A DNA stretch of 64,000 nucleotides from Candidatus Planktophila sulfonica (GTDB lineage: Bacteria > Actinomycetota > Actinomycetes > Nanopelagicales > Nanopelagicaceae): contig NZ_CP016773.1 of assembly GCF_002288065.1 (NCBI RefSeq), positions 806,001-870,000 on the forward strand, given 5' to 3'. The translations under genes and the position numbers were made by a program. Each line of letters starts with the position of its first letter. Position 1 is the first letter of the stretch. The notes below the pieces were generated by a model, which worked only from the letters and a program-made list of their open reading frames with translations, was not told where the DNA came from and did not search any database. Positions 1 to 8,789 of this stretch are shown here, in pieces.

Positions 1-369
1 CGTTCCTTCCGGATATATACCTAGAGAATTTCCGCCAGCAAGTACTTCGAGCCCAGTGATCAAAGCTGCCTCGCTTCGTCGTCCACCTGAACGATCGACA
101 GGAACTTGACCTAGAGCGATGAAAGTTAATTTCTTGAGAAGCCCCTTGGGTCCAGGAGATGTGAAGTACTCACTCTTTGCCAAGAAGGTAACTTTGCGAG
201 GAACAACAAGCGGCATAAAAATCGAATCACTAAATGAGAGATGGTTCGATGCAAGAATTAGTGGCCCTGTAGATGGAACGTTACGCAGCCCCTTTACCTT
301 CGGGCGAAAGAGCAACATCAAAAATGGTGTCAGAAATGCCCGGAGGGTGCCGTAGGGCAGGTTGTTCAT
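1..369 (-). CDS. 1-acyl-sn-glycerol-3-phosphate acyltransferase (PlsC family), 3' part outside window
   Basis: The reading frame starts at an ATG at 367-369 and runs off the left edge without a stop, giving the first 123 residues. The acyltransferase box NHLSFSD lies near residue 43 (family motif NHxxxxD), and the substrate-binding YPEGT motif sits at the very end of the visible part. PlsC enzymes put the second acyl chain on lysophosphatidic acid at the inner membrane face during phospholipid synthesis. A hydrophobic N-terminal stretch (FLTPFLMLLF) could anchor it in the membrane. A second PlsC-like gene lies near 51.3-52.1 kb, so the two may differ in substrate. The family is clear; the exact acceptor is not. 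Confidence 0.9.
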   Translation of the reverse strand, partial: MNNLPYGTLRAFLTPFLMLLFRPKVKGLRNVPSTGPLILASNHLSFSDSIFMPLVVPRKVTFLAKSEYFTSPGPKGLLKKLTFIALGQVPVDRSGGRRSEAALITGLEVLAGGNSLGIYPEGT

Positions 370-415
370 AGGCGCTAATTTAGCCTGAATCGACCCATTT
401 GTGCGAACATAAACC

Positions 416-697
416 ATGAGCAAGCGTGAATCGGGCCATGAATCAGATGATGAATTCGATGACAAGGAACTCATTGATGCAGAATTCCATTCAATGGTCG
501 AAGGTCTATCACTCGATGAATCTGCTCCAACAACGTATCTCGATGAACTTGATGCGATAAATCGTTCCAATAAATTTTCACCGCCGGCAATTCCAAAGAG
601 ATCACTTATTGATCAAATCAAAGATTCATTGAACGCAATGGTGCGCTGGAAGAATAATCGCAATAACCAACACCCTGATGACGGTGCTGCTCTCTAA
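416..697 (+). CDS. small acidic protein of unknown function
   Basis: This is a 93-residue ORF that I do not recognise. The N-terminal half is very acidic (runs of Asp/Glu around residues 9-25), the middle has an ETS-like low-complexity stretch, and the C-terminal third is basic (KDSLNAMVRWKNNRNN). There is no signal peptide, membrane segment or Cys motif. It is divergent from the partial plsC, and its stop lies 7 bases before the 3' end of the convergent glucokinase gene, so it fills the gap neatly. No strong ribosome binding site is visible before the ATG. Clean fit between neighbours argues that it is a real gene; function is unknown. Confidence 0.6.
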   Translation: MSKRESGHESDDEFDDKELIDAEFHSMVEGLSLDESAPTTYLDELDAINRSNKFSPPAIPKRSLIDQIKDSLNAMVRWKNNRNNQHPDDGAAL

Positions 698-704
698 GAA
701 GAGC

Positions 705-1649
705 TTACGAACGAGCTAAGTCAGCCACTCCGACTAGCCCGGCTTCATTACCTAATTGCGCTGCAATGATCTCTGGATACGGATGCTTTCCAGCAAACGG
801 CATTGACTGCTCCAGTGCTTTTCGAGTTGGTTCAAGAAGAATCTCGCCCGCATCGATTACTCCACCACCAATCACAACGCATTCAGGATCCAGAACAACG
901 GAAAGCGTTGCAATTCCAGCGCCCAACCATTGACCCGTTGTATTGAAAGCAGCAAGTGCAACTGCATCGCCGTCACGAGCAGCTTCAGTTATATCTTTTC
1001 CAGTAAGTCCCTGAATAGTTCCATCGCCACGTGAAAGTAAGTTACGTGCGATATCAGGACTTGCTGCAATCGCTTCACGGGCATGGCGCATGAGCGCATT
1101 TCCAGAACCATATTGTTCAAAGCAACCACGTGCCCCGCATCCGCAGAGATGGCCTTCTGGAACTACACGGATGTGGCCGATTTCAGCAGCAACTCCGAAG
1201 GCGCCGCGGTAGAGCTCTCCATTTACAACAATGCCGCCACCAATACCTGTGCCCACAGTTAACATCAACATGTGGCGCTTTCCACGTCCTGCTCCGAAAC
1301 GAGCTTCGCCCCAAGCGGCCGCGTTGGCATCATTTTCAATCACAACAGGTAAACCAATAAGTGAGGTGAGCTCGTAATCTAAATCGACGCCATTCCAACC
1401 AGCGATGTTGGGAGTAGCCAGCATTGTTTTTCTATTTGATGAGACAAACCCTGCGGCAGATACCCCGACAGAGTCGATCGTAAAATCTTTCTTTAATTCA
1501 AGTGCCACATCGGCGATGGTTTGCGTAAGAGCAGCTCCACCTTCACGTGGCGTATCTCGTCGGGCAGTCTTTAGGACAGCGCCGAATTCGTCGACAACTC
1601 CCCCAAGAACTTTTGTTCCGCCGACATCGACGCCAATTGTGTAACTCAT
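705..1649 (-). CDS. glkA: ROK-family glucokinase
   Basis: This 314-residue sugar kinase phosphorylates glucose with ATP to glucose 6-phosphate in the cytosol. The ATP phosphate-binding motif DVGGTK is at residues 8-13, the END triplet holding the catalytic Asp is at 105-107, GTGIGGG is at 133-139, EIGH is at 156-159 and the ROK zinc motif CGCGxxGC is at 169-176. All expected catalytic and zinc ligands are present and the length is normal for actinobacterial GlkA. No N-terminal DNA-binding domain is present, so it is an enzyme and not a ROK repressor. The stop of the SRPBCC gene upstream directly abuts its start, so the two are probably co-transcribed. Confidence 0.93.
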   Translation of the reverse strand: MSYTIGVDVGGTKVLGGVVDEFGAVLKTARRDTPREGGAALTQTIADVALELKKDFTIDSVGVSAAGFVSSNRKTMLATPNIAGWNGVDLDYELTSLIGLPVVIENDANAAAWGEARFGAGRGKRHMLMLTVGTGIGGGIVVNGELYRGAFGVAAEIGHIRVVPEGHLCGCGARGCFEQYGSGNALMRHAREAIAASPDIARNLLSRGDGTIQGLTGKDITEAARDGDAVALAAFNTTGQWLGAGIATLSVVLDPECVVIGGGVIDAGEILLEPTRKALEQSMPFAGKHPYPEIIAAQLGNEAGLVGVADLARS

Positions 1650-2084
1650 TTAGCCGACTCGCTCAGCCAACTCCTTGAGAGCAGCATCAATGGTCTGCTT
1701 CTGCGCCTTTGTGATCATCATGGCAGGAACAGGCATCCCAACAGCCACTGTGAGTTCATAGGTAACTTCTGTTGAATCCGAATCAATTGCCTTGAGTGTG
1801 TAGGCGCCATCCATCTGAGTCAGTAAATCAGCTTCATCCATTGTGAAAGAGAGCGAAGCAGGTGCTGCGCTCCAATCGTAATCAAGAGTGACTCGATCTT
1901 TCATCATGCCGGCATCGATAGCTAGTTTCGCCTTGAGCACCCGGCCAGATGAATCACTTTCAATGACATCTGCCTTCTTGATGGAGCTTAGCCACTCGGG
2001 GTAGCTCCCAATAGAAAATAGGGCGGCTTCAACATCCGCTAGAGGTGCATCGATAATGACTGTGGAAACGCTCTTCTCTGACAT
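1650..2084 (-). CDS. SRPBCC-fold (polyketide cyclase/START-like) protein
   Basis: A 144-residue protein from the ATG at 2082-2084; a longer frame to 2108 exists, but the downstream Met gives the normal SRPBCC start (MSEKSVSTVIIDAPLADVEAAL). The family fold is a helix-grip ligand pocket, seen here as the N-terminal strand with the I-D-A-P motif, the Y-P-E-W segment near residue 30 and the long C-terminal helix (QKQTIDAALKELAERV). Proteins like this bind hydrophobic ligands, but the ligand is not predictable. In mycobacteria a homologue lies beside fadD15, matching the divergent acyl-CoA synthetase here, which suggests a lipid-related role (inference). Confidence 0.82.
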   Translation of the reverse strand: MSEKSVSTVIIDAPLADVEAALFSIGSYPEWLSSIKKADVIESDSSGRVLKAKLAIDAGMMKDRVTLDYDWSAAPASLSFTMDEADLLTQMDGAYTLKAIDSDSTEVTYELTVAVGMPVPAMMITKAQKQTIDAALKELAERVG

Positions 2085-2170
2085 GGGCGCAAGGCTACCA
2101 ACACTCACCCAGAAGTAATACGCGCTCGGAATCTTCCCTTTTCACCCACTCGCCCGCTAGCGTTAGCGTC

Positions 2171-3958
2171 ATGAACGAAATCAACAATCCTCCAATCATC
2201 CCTGCCGCGACAGCCGGAAACCTCACCAATTTGATTGCAGAACGAGCATGGTTTGAACCAGATCGCGTCACCATTTCACGTCCCCTTGGAGATGGATGGC
2301 AGCCACTGACTGCGCGACAAGTTGAAGAAGAAATCCGCGCAACTGCCAAAGGTCTCGTTGCTGCTGGAATTCAAATTGGCGATCGCGTCGCAATCATGGC
2401 GCGCACTCGATATGAATGGACGATTTTAGATTTCGCTATTTGGTACGCAGGCGGATGCGTTGTTCCAATTTATGAAACATCTTCTGCTGAACAAGTTGAC
2501 TGGATCCTCAACGACTCAGGTTCTGTTGGATTAATCGTCGAAACGCCAACGCACCGCGAGCTCGTAACTCCAGTTCTTCCTGGACATACAAAGCACGTTT
2601 GGGTGATGACAGAAGATGTACTCGCTATCTTGAAGGATGCTGGTTCAAATATCTCTGATGAAGAGATTGAACGTCGCCGAAATGCTCTCGTTCCTGCAAG
2701 TCTTGCGACTTTGATTTATACATCGGGTACAACGGGGCGTCCAAAGGGCGTACAGCTCACACATTCAAACTTTCTCTCAGAGTGCGGCAACGTTGTTGAA
2801 GGCGCTAGCGATCTCTTCCTCAAGCCAGGTGGATCAACTCTCCTCTTCCTTCCTGTAGCGCACGTCTTCGGTCGTATGGTGCAGATTGGTGCTATCCATG
2901 CAGGACTTCACCTTGCTCATTGCAGTGATCCTGTTGGTCGTCTGCAACCAGATCTCGCATCATTTAAGCCTTCATTCGTACTTGCCGTTCCTCGCATCTT
3001 CGAAAAGATTTACAACGGCGCTGAAGCTAAGGCAGAAGCTGCTGGCAAGGGAAAGATCTTTAGAAAGGCTGCTGAAGTAGCTATTGCTTATAGCGAGTCA
3101 AAAGATAAGCGTGGATTTAATCCACTCCTTACTCTCAAGCACGGCCTCTTCGACAAGTTGGTCTACTCAAAGATTCGCGCAGCAATGGGCGGTTCTGTTG
3201 AAGCAGCAATTTCAGGTGGCGCTCCACTTGGAACACGTCTAGGTCACTTCTATCGTGGCGCAGGAATCACAATTCTTGAAGGTTATGGATTAACTGAGAC
3301 AACAGCAGGTGCAACTCTTAACCTCACAAAGAAGATTCGTGTGGGATCTGTTGGCCGACCAATTCCTGGTACTTCAATCAAGATTGCCGATGACGGCGAA
3401 GTCATGATCAAGGGACCAATCGTCATGCGCGGTTACTGGCAGAACGATGCTGCTAACCAAGAAGTATTTGATGGCGAATGGTTTAAATCTGGAGACCTAG
3501 GTCGTCTGGATGATGAGGGATATCTCTACATCACGGGACGAAAGAAAGAACTCATCGTTACAGCGGGTGGAAAGAACGTCGCACCTGCGGTTCTTGAAGA
3601 TCGCCTACGCGCGCATCCGCTGGTCAGCCAGTGCATGGTCGTTGGAGATAACCAGCCATTTATTGCATCCCTCATCACTATTGATCAGGACATGCTCAAA
3701 GGTTGGATTGCTTCAAACAATAAGGCCGGAGCAACTATCGATACTTTGGTAAATGATCCAGACCTCATTGCTGTCATTCAAACTGCGGTAGATGAAGCAA
3801 ATAAAGCGGTATCGAAAGCTGAATCAATTCGTAAATTTACGATACTTGCAAAGGACTTCACCATCGCTGGTGGAGAACTCACAGCAAAGCTATCGCTTAA
3901 GCGTCACGTCATCGCTGAGAAGTACTCAGCTGAAATCACAGCGCTCTTTACCAAGTAA
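2171..3958 (+). CDS. fadD: long-chain fatty-acid-CoA ligase (AMP-forming)
   Basis: This 595-residue ANL-superfamily enzyme activates fatty acids with ATP to acyl-AMP and then acyl-CoA. The P-loop YTSGTTGRPKG is at residues 183-193, the GYGLTETTAG adenylate motif is near 375, and the hinge and C-terminal catalytic region SGDLGRLDDEGYLYITGRKKE with the following GGKNVAP is near 440-475. It has the long-chain bacterial architecture of about 600 residues, similar to mycobacterial FadD15. It could feed the FadA/FadB pair at 11.6-14.9 kb or phospholipid turnover. A histidine kinase gene starts on the base after its stop codon, so the three plus-strand genes here probably form one operon. Confidence 0.95.
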   Translation: MNEINNPPIIPAATAGNLTNLIAERAWFEPDRVTISRPLGDGWQPLTARQVEEEIRATAKGLVAAGIQIGDRVAIMARTRYEWTILDFAIWYAGGCVVPIYETSSAEQVDWILNDSGSVGLIVETPTHRELVTPVLPGHTKHVWVMTEDVLAILKDAGSNISDEEIERRRNALVPASLATLIYTSGTTGRPKGVQLTHSNFLSECGNVVEGASDLFLKPGGSTLLFLPVAHVFGRMVQIGAIHAGLHLAHCSDPVGRLQPDLASFKPSFVLAVPRIFEKIYNGAEAKAEAAGKGKIFRKAAEVAIAYSESKDKRGFNPLLTLKHGLFDKLVYSKIRAAMGGSVEAAISGGAPLGTRLGHFYRGAGITILEGYGLTETTAGATLNLTKKIRVGSVGRPIPGTSIKIADDGEVMIKGPIVMRGYWQNDAANQEVFDGEWFKSGDLGRLDDEGYLYITGRKKELIVTAGGKNVAPAVLEDRLRAHPLVSQCMVVGDNQPFIASLITIDQDMLKGWIASNNKAGATIDTLVNDPDLIAVIQTAVDEANKAVSKAESIRKFTILAKDFTIAGGELTAKLSLKRHVIAEKYSAEITALFTK

Positions 3959-4531
3959 ATGGAACTCCCGTCACCCGAGAGACTTCGGGTTGCACGGGAG
4001 CTCCATGATGGGATTGCGCAAGATTTGGTTGGAGTGGGTTACTCACTCGACCTTCTGCTTGCCGACCCATCACTTTCGACCAATTCCCGTAAGGAAATCA
4101 GGCGAACTCGCCTTTCTATAGACGAACTCATTACAAAGGTTCGCCGAGAAATTCTCAACCTGCGCACAAACACTTCGCAGACCTTTGGCGGTGAAGTTGA
4201 ACGGCTCATCAGCGAACTAACGCCGTCCCAAGAGATAGCGCTCTCTATCGAGGAGATGGACATCGATAAAGAATTAACCACCCAACTTCTGCTGATTACT
4301 AAGGAAATCCTACGCAACTCCATCGCACACTCTGGGGCTACCCACATTGGAATAAGCCTCTATCCCATCAACAATCGAACCTGTCTTGAGGTGATCGATG
4401 ATGGGATTGGAGGGGCGCACGTGAAAGATGGACACTTTGGTATTTCTGGAATTATTGAACGAGTACATGCGATGAATGGCAGTATCACAATCGAAAGTAT
4501 TGATGGGACTCGTGTAGCGATATTGATTTGA
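3959..4531 (+). CDS. sensor-less NarL-type histidine kinase
   Basis: A 190-residue kinase that consists of only the catalytic core. The HisKA_3 dimerisation helix starts almost at the N-terminus, with the phospho-accepting His16 in ARELHDGIAQ. The HATPase_c domain has the N box at Asn120 (EILRNSIAHSG), the G1 box DDGIGG at 147-152 and a G2-like GHFGISGIIER at 158-168. No membrane segment, PAS or GAF domain precedes it, and there is no room for one because the ATG follows the fadD stop directly. Its stop overlaps the TTG start of the response regulator by four bases. It must therefore sense through a partner, or act constitutively (inference). Confidence 0.88.
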   Translation: MELPSPERLRVARELHDGIAQDLVGVGYSLDLLLADPSLSTNSRKEIRRTRLSIDELITKVRREILNLRTNTSQTFGGEVERLISELTPSQEIALSIEEMDIDKELTTQLLLITKEILRNSIAHSGATHIGISLYPINNRTCLEVIDDGIGGAHVKDGHFGISGIIERVHAMNGSITIESIDGTRVAILI

Positions 4532-5148
4532 GCGATCTATTAGTGGCGCTCATCATTGATGACCATGCCATGGTTCGTGAAGGGCTACGTCGCGCCCTGG
4601 AAACGCGACAGAGCTTCTCAATTTACGAAGCTTCTTCCATTGACGAAGCTCGCGCCCAGATTGCAAGAGTGAATCCAAACTTGCTCATACTCGATATCAA
4701 TCTTCCTGATGGTAGTGGCTTGGAAATTGCACAATGGGTGCGTTCGCTTTCGCAATCTGTTGCGATTGTCATTCTTACCTTGAACGAAAAGGACGAATTC
4801 GTCATTGCAGCCATGAAAGCTGGGGCCAGCGCATTCGTCAATAAATCAGCACCGCTTGCAGACTTTCTTGCAGCGGTTGATCACGCGCTCTTATCTCCTG
4901 CCACTTTTTCTGCGCAAGATTTGGCAGGGGCTCTTAATCGCAAGACTGAGACTTTTGGTCTTTCGCAGCGAGAGCTACAGATTCTCGCAACTTTACATAT
5001 GGGTCAACCGCTAAAAGAGTTGTCAGCTTCTTTATTCATTTCCGAATCAACGCTGAAGACCCATCTCAACACAATCTATAGAAAGTTAGAGGTCAGTAAT
5101 CGAACTCAAGCTGTGAAGAAGGCGCAACAATCAGGGTTGAGTGAGTAA
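4528..5148 (+). CDS. NarL/LuxR-family response regulator
   Basis: A 206-residue two-component regulator starting at a TTG inside the end of the kinase gene (TTGA overlap), which implies translational coupling. The receiver domain has the acidic pair D11/D12, phospho-acceptor D56, switch T84 and K106. A GerE/LuxR helix-turn-helix covers about 144-198 (LSQRELQIL through RKLEVSNRTQAVKKA). All residues needed for phosphotransfer are present. The last 18 bases overlap the 3' end of the convergent mannosyltransferase gene. Targets are unknown; being downstream of fadD suggests lipid or envelope genes, but that is only a guess from position. Confidence 0.92.
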   Translation: MSDLLVALIIDDHAMVREGLRRALETRQSFSIYEASSIDEARAQIARVNPNLLILDINLPDGSGLEIAQWVRSLSQSVAIVILTLNEKDEFVIAAMKAGASAFVNKSAPLADFLAAVDHALLSPATFSAQDLAGALNRKTETFGLSQRELQILATLHMGQPLKELSASLFISESTLKTHLNTIYRKLEVSNRTQAVKKAQQSGLSE

Positions 5149-6279
5149 CTGGGCAAACTTCTTTGCCCAGATTTCCCAGCGCCATTCATCAATAATCCAT
5201 TGGCGACCGCGTGCACCCATCTGGCTTGCTCGTTCTGGATCCTTCAAAAGCGTAATCACCGCATCAGCTACCGCTTGCGCTGACGTTCCATCAACTGCAA
5301 ATCCGGTCTCACCTTCAAGAACTGCATCTGGTGCTCCCCCGGACTTTCCGCCGACTACTGCAAGGCCACATGCACTGGCTTCTAAGTAAACGATGCCAAG
5401 ACCTTCAACTTCAAGACCTGCAAGACGAGAGCGTGAAGGCATTGCAAAGATATCTCCAACGCAGATGTAGCGAGGAAGTTCGGCATACTGAATTCGTCCA
5501 ATAAAGGTAATTGCATCGCTAACCTTTAATTCAGCTGCGCGCTTAACTAAATAATCTTTATATGGACCTTCGCCGATGAAAAGTAAATGCGCATCCGGTA
5601 CCTGCGAAAGAATCTGCGGCATCGATTCGACGAGCGTGTCCTGGCCTTTGCGATGCACTAATCGTCCAACAGAGACGATTACCTTCTTCTCTGAAAGTCC
5701 TAACTCGGCGCGCAATGCTTGTGCATCAGCTCGAGGTGCGAAGTGATCCGTATCGATTCCGGGTGCGATCTTCACCATCGCACTCGCTGCGCTAACTGTG
5801 AGCGCCCGGGATATCTGCGAACGTGTGAAATCACCAAGGTATGTCAGGTTATCCACGCCGTTACCAATGCGGCGCATGGCCCATGAAAATGGCCAGACCT
5901 TTGCCCACCAGACTTCATGTCCGTGAGTCAGTGAAACGATTCGTTTAGCTCCTGCGCGACGTAGCCCATGAGACAAGAGGCCCAGTGGCGCTGCTGCCCC
6001 AAAGAAAACCGTGGTGATTGATTCGCGGCGGAGAATCTTTCGCACTGCTTTAGATACACGTGGAGTCGGCAATAAGACCTTCGCTTTATCGCGAATAACG
6101 AGTACCCCGTAATTCTCCATCCACGCTCTATCAAAGGCAGCAGAGTCTGGTTGTGAAGATGTGTAAACGACGACCGAGTTCTTGGGAAGGCGCTCGATTA
6201 AACCAATAACAAAAGTTTCAATTCCACCTGCGCGTGGACCAAAATCATTTGTAATACAGAGAATCTTTGAGTCGCTCAT
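5131..6279 (-). CDS. pimB: GT4 glycosyltransferase, PimB'-like mannosyltransferase
   Basis: A 382-residue GT-B fold glycosyltransferase. The N-terminal half carries ITNDFGPRAGGIETFV; the C-terminal donor-binding half carries VSVGRLVHRKGQDTLVESMP and the signature EGLGIVYLEASACGLAVVGG followed by SGGAPDAVLEG, very close to mycobacterial/corynebacterial PimB'. Those enzymes use GDP-mannose to add the second mannose to phosphatidylinositol monomannoside on the inner leaflet. The neighbouring genes (fadD, NlpC/P60, plsC) match the mycobacterial pimB' neighbourhood. Its ATG overlaps the TAA of the NlpC/P60 gene by one base (TAATG), so it is translated from the same transcript. Other GDP-sugar acceptors cannot be excluded. 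Confidence 0.85.
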   Translation of the reverse strand: MSDSKILCITNDFGPRAGGIETFVIGLIERLPKNSVVVYTSSQPDSAAFDRAWMENYGVLVIRDKAKVLLPTPRVSKAVRKILRRESITTVFFGAAAPLGLLSHGLRRAGAKRIVSLTHGHEVWWAKVWPFSWAMRRIGNGVDNLTYLGDFTRSQISRALTVSAASAMVKIAPGIDTDHFAPRADAQALRAELGLSEKKVIVSVGRLVHRKGQDTLVESMPQILSQVPDAHLLFIGEGPYKDYLVKRAAELKVSDAITFIGRIQYAELPRYICVGDIFAMPSRSRLAGLEVEGLGIVYLEASACGLAVVGGKSGGAPDAVLEGETGFAVDGTSAQAVADAVITLLKDPERASQMGARGRQWIIDEWRWEIWAKKFAQLLTQP

Positions 6280-7292
6280 TAGAAACGGCGGACTGCAACC
6301 AAAGGTTTACGTCCGAGTGAATTCGACTCTGCCACTTTCACGCGTGAGCCCGAACGTGGTGCATGGACCATACGACCACCACCGAGATAAATACCTACGT
6401 GAGAAACAGGACGGCCAAAAAAGAGGAGGTCGCCAGGCTTCTTCTGTCCGAAGGGAATTGATTTACCCATTCTTGACTGAGCAGCTGAAGAGTGAGGAAG
6501 AGAAACTCCAGCCGACTGGAAGGCGCGCATCGTCAAACCTGAGCAATCCCACGTAGTCAGACCTGCAGCACCGAAGACGTAGCGATCGCCAATCTGCTTC
6601 AGCGCATATTTGAGTGCAATACCACTGCGACCTGAAACACCGGCGGCAGCTTTTGCCGCAACTAGTGAAGATGCCTGGTCTGCATTCTCGCGATCTTCTG
6701 CCAACTTAGCGAGTCGTTCGCGATCCTCTTTCTTTAGTTTAGAAAGCAAGAGCTCTGCTTGAGCCAACTTTCGTTGAGCAAAAGCGCTCCGTTCGGCCAA
6801 TTTTGTCTGCAATACCTTCACTTGAGCCAAGCGGTCACTGACTGTTAATGAGGTTGCATTAAGTTGCTGTTCGGCAGATTGGAATTTGCGAAGCTGCGTA
6901 GATTTACGACGAGTGATTGCTTCGAGAGAACCTGCTGATGATAGATAAAGCGCAGGATCTGACGAGAAGAGTAGTTCGAGGCTTTGGCTGAGAGTTCCAG
7001 ACTTGTACTGATTGACTGCAATGACTCCAAGAGTTTTCGAAATTGCATCAACGGTCTTTCCTTGAATCGCTGCCTGAGCTTGGATTCCTGCCAGGCTGCG
7101 TGTCAGAGCTGCGAGCTTGACCTTGGCTTCTTGCGCACCTTCAGCAGCTTCAGTGGCATCTTCTTCAAGTCGATTTACTTGCGCTTGTACCTGCGCCAAA
7201 GTTTGCGCAGCGTTTGCTCCAGTTGATGGAAAAATTGAGAGGAGAAAAACTGCGCTTGCAACGGCAGCGCCAGCACTCATAGCTTTTCTCAT
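6279..7292 (-). CDS. secreted NlpC/P60 peptidoglycan endopeptidase
   Basis: A 337-residue exported cell-wall hydrolase similar to RipA-type proteins. Residues 1-29 form a signal peptide (basic start, VASAVFLLSIF core, ANAA cleavage-like site). Residues 30-210 are an Ala/Gln/Lys/Glu-rich coiled coil, interrupted near 90-130 by the conserved NQYKSGTLSQSLELLFSSDP segment of this family. The NlpC/P60 domain covers about 222-337 with catalytic Cys250 in TWDCSG, His298 in SHVGIY and third residue His310. The enzyme is expected to cut D-iGlu-mDAP bonds in septal or lateral wall peptides. The stop overlaps the pimB start. Confidence 0.92.
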   Translation of the reverse strand: MRKAMSAGAAVASAVFLLSIFPSTGANAAQTLAQVQAQVNRLEEDATEAAEGAQEAKVKLAALTRSLAGIQAQAAIQGKTVDAISKTLGVIAVNQYKSGTLSQSLELLFSSDPALYLSSAGSLEAITRRKSTQLRKFQSAEQQLNATSLTVSDRLAQVKVLQTKLAERSAFAQRKLAQAELLLSKLKKEDRERLAKLAEDRENADQASSLVAAKAAAGVSGRSGIALKYALKQIGDRYVFGAAGLTTWDCSGLTMRAFQSAGVSLPHSSAAQSRMGKSIPFGQKKPGDLLFFGRPVSHVGIYLGGGRMVHAPRSGSRVKVAESNSLGRKPLVAVRRF

Positions 7293-7354
7293 GTTGAAAG
7301 GCTAACGCTCCTAGTAATGAACTTTCAATTTTAAGCGGGAGATTTTCCTGATAA

Positions 7355-7876
7355 ATGGGTGAGAAAGTGAATATTCTTACCTTTATGACGGTCACAGTAA
7401 CTCTTGTAGTAGGAAGTGATGGATCGACCACAAAGAATGGCAGCTCCGCGGGTGTAACAACCGCAGCAGATCGCTCAGAGTTCTTAGCGCGACGTCGTAC
7501 AGCTGATTGCATTCTTATCGGAGGAAATACTGCTCGCACAGAGCCCTATCACCGCACACCAGTGCCTGTCGTGGTTATTTCACGCTCTTTGATTAACCCT
7601 TTAGCCGATAATCGCCTGGCGCATTGTTGGAATCTCTCCCCAGAGAAAGCGTTAGATCGAGCGATTAAAACGTTCGGTCCCAATGTTCACATTGAAGCGG
7701 GCGTTGCAATCATCACTGAATTAATCAGTGCTGGACGAATTGATGCTCTTGAACTCAGTATTACAACTGTTACGGGCGGAGAAGATGTCATTCATATCGA
7801 TCAACTGCTTGGGCACTTCACGCAGAGCAGCGAAGTAACGAACGCAGATACGCGCTTTATCTCTGCGCGAAAGTAG
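7355..7876 (+). CDS. RibD C-terminal/dihydrofolate-reductase-like reductase, compact
   Basis: A 173-residue single-domain protein of the RibD_C/pyrimidine reductase type. The recognisable parts are the SDGSTTKNG loop near residue 28, the RRRTADCILIGGNTARTEP stretch near 46-64 (nucleotide-binding region, family form DAVLVGxGTVxxDDP) and the C-terminal ELISAGRIDALELSITTVTGG. It is shorter than most family members because the N-terminal segment before the SDG loop and the C-terminal tail are trimmed. No riboflavin genes lie nearby, so it may act in riboflavin synthesis alone or reduce another substrate. In-frame GTG at 7367 is an alternative start. Confidence 0.75.
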   Translation: MGEKVNILTFMTVTVTLVVGSDGSTTKNGSSAGVTTAADRSEFLARRRTADCILIGGNTARTEPYHRTPVPVVVISRSLINPLADNRLAHCWNLSPEKALDRAIKTFGPNVHIEAGVAIITELISAGRIDALELSITTVTGGEDVIHIDQLLGHFTQSSEVTNADTRFISARK

Positions 7877-8719
7877 TTAGAAGGCGGAAATTAGCGCCAC
7901 ACCGATTACAGCAAAGAAGATTCCAACATATTGCACTTTATGTAATCTCTCGTGGAGAAATTTGTAAGCCAATAAGGCAGTAGCAATTGGGTAGAGCGAA
8001 CCTAAGACCATGGCAAGTGAGACAAGGCCCTTTGTCGTTGCAACGCCAAGTAGCAAATTAGCTGCGAAGTCTGCGACACCAATGAATATAAGAATTGGAA
8101 GTTCGGCTTTTCCTAGCCCGCCGATATGTCTAAATCGAATAAAGATGGCAATGCCGATAAGAAGAGTAGTTGCGCGCATTGTCGTCATAGTCATCAAAGC
8201 GCTGCTCTGCGATCCGATTGCCATAAAGACAAGAGCTAGACCAAAGAAGACCGCGGCAGATAAAGCGAGGAGAACTGGCTTAAGCGGAAAACCTTGTGAG
8301 ACTTCTGGTCCACTTGCAAGAAAGCCACCAAGAAGTGCTGCCACAACTCCGATACTGACGATTGTAGAAAGTTGATCACCTTTAATGACAATTGCGTAAG
8401 ACAAAGGAATCAGCGCACCAAGAGAGCTAATCGGTGAAACAACGCCCATTCGCCCTGTAGATAGTGCGGCATAAAGACTAATCAGACCGGCATACCCACA
8501 AAGACCTGCAAGTGCTCCAGCTAGAAGATACCCATCACTTCCGAGTGCTTGCGCATTCCTAGATGCGCTCACAATGACAAGAAAGAGGCCGGTGATAAAT
8601 CCAATTGCCTGACTGGTTGCAAGAACTGCAATTGCAGGGAATCGCTTACTGAGTTTTCCTGCGTGATAATCGGCGCTACCCCACAACGCGCTTGAAAGTA
8701 GCGCTAGAAGGCTTGCCAT
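7877..8719 (-). CDS. EamA/DMT-family transporter
   Basis: A 280-residue polytopic membrane protein from the ATG at 8717-8719; the frame extends to 8761 but the extra residues are basic and would precede the first helix (MASLLALLSSALWGSADYHAGKL). About ten hydrophobic helices form two EamA repeats, with the second starting near LKPVLLALSAAVFFGLALVFMA and the last ending in IGVALISAF. Drug/metabolite transporters export amino acids, nucleotides or other small molecules; the substrate cannot be told. Its stop lies directly next to the stop of the RibD-like gene, and it is divergent from DUF3000. Confidence 0.87.
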   Translation of the reverse strand: MASLLALLSSALWGSADYHAGKLSKRFPAIAVLATSQAIGFITGLFLVIVSASRNAQALGSDGYLLAGALAGLCGYAGLISLYAALSTGRMGVVSPISSLGALIPLSYAIVIKGDQLSTIVSIGVVAALLGGFLASGPEVSQGFPLKPVLLALSAAVFFGLALVFMAIGSQSSALMTMTTMRATTLLIGIAIFIRFRHIGGLGKAELPILIFIGVADFAANLLLGVATTKGLVSLAMVLGSLYPIATALLAYKFLHERLHKVQYVGIFFAVIGVALISAF

Positions 8720-8789
8720 GGAGAGGACTCTACAGGGCAAGACCATCAGCCTCCCATGCAAAGCGCGCCTTGAACTTTAGAATCAACCA

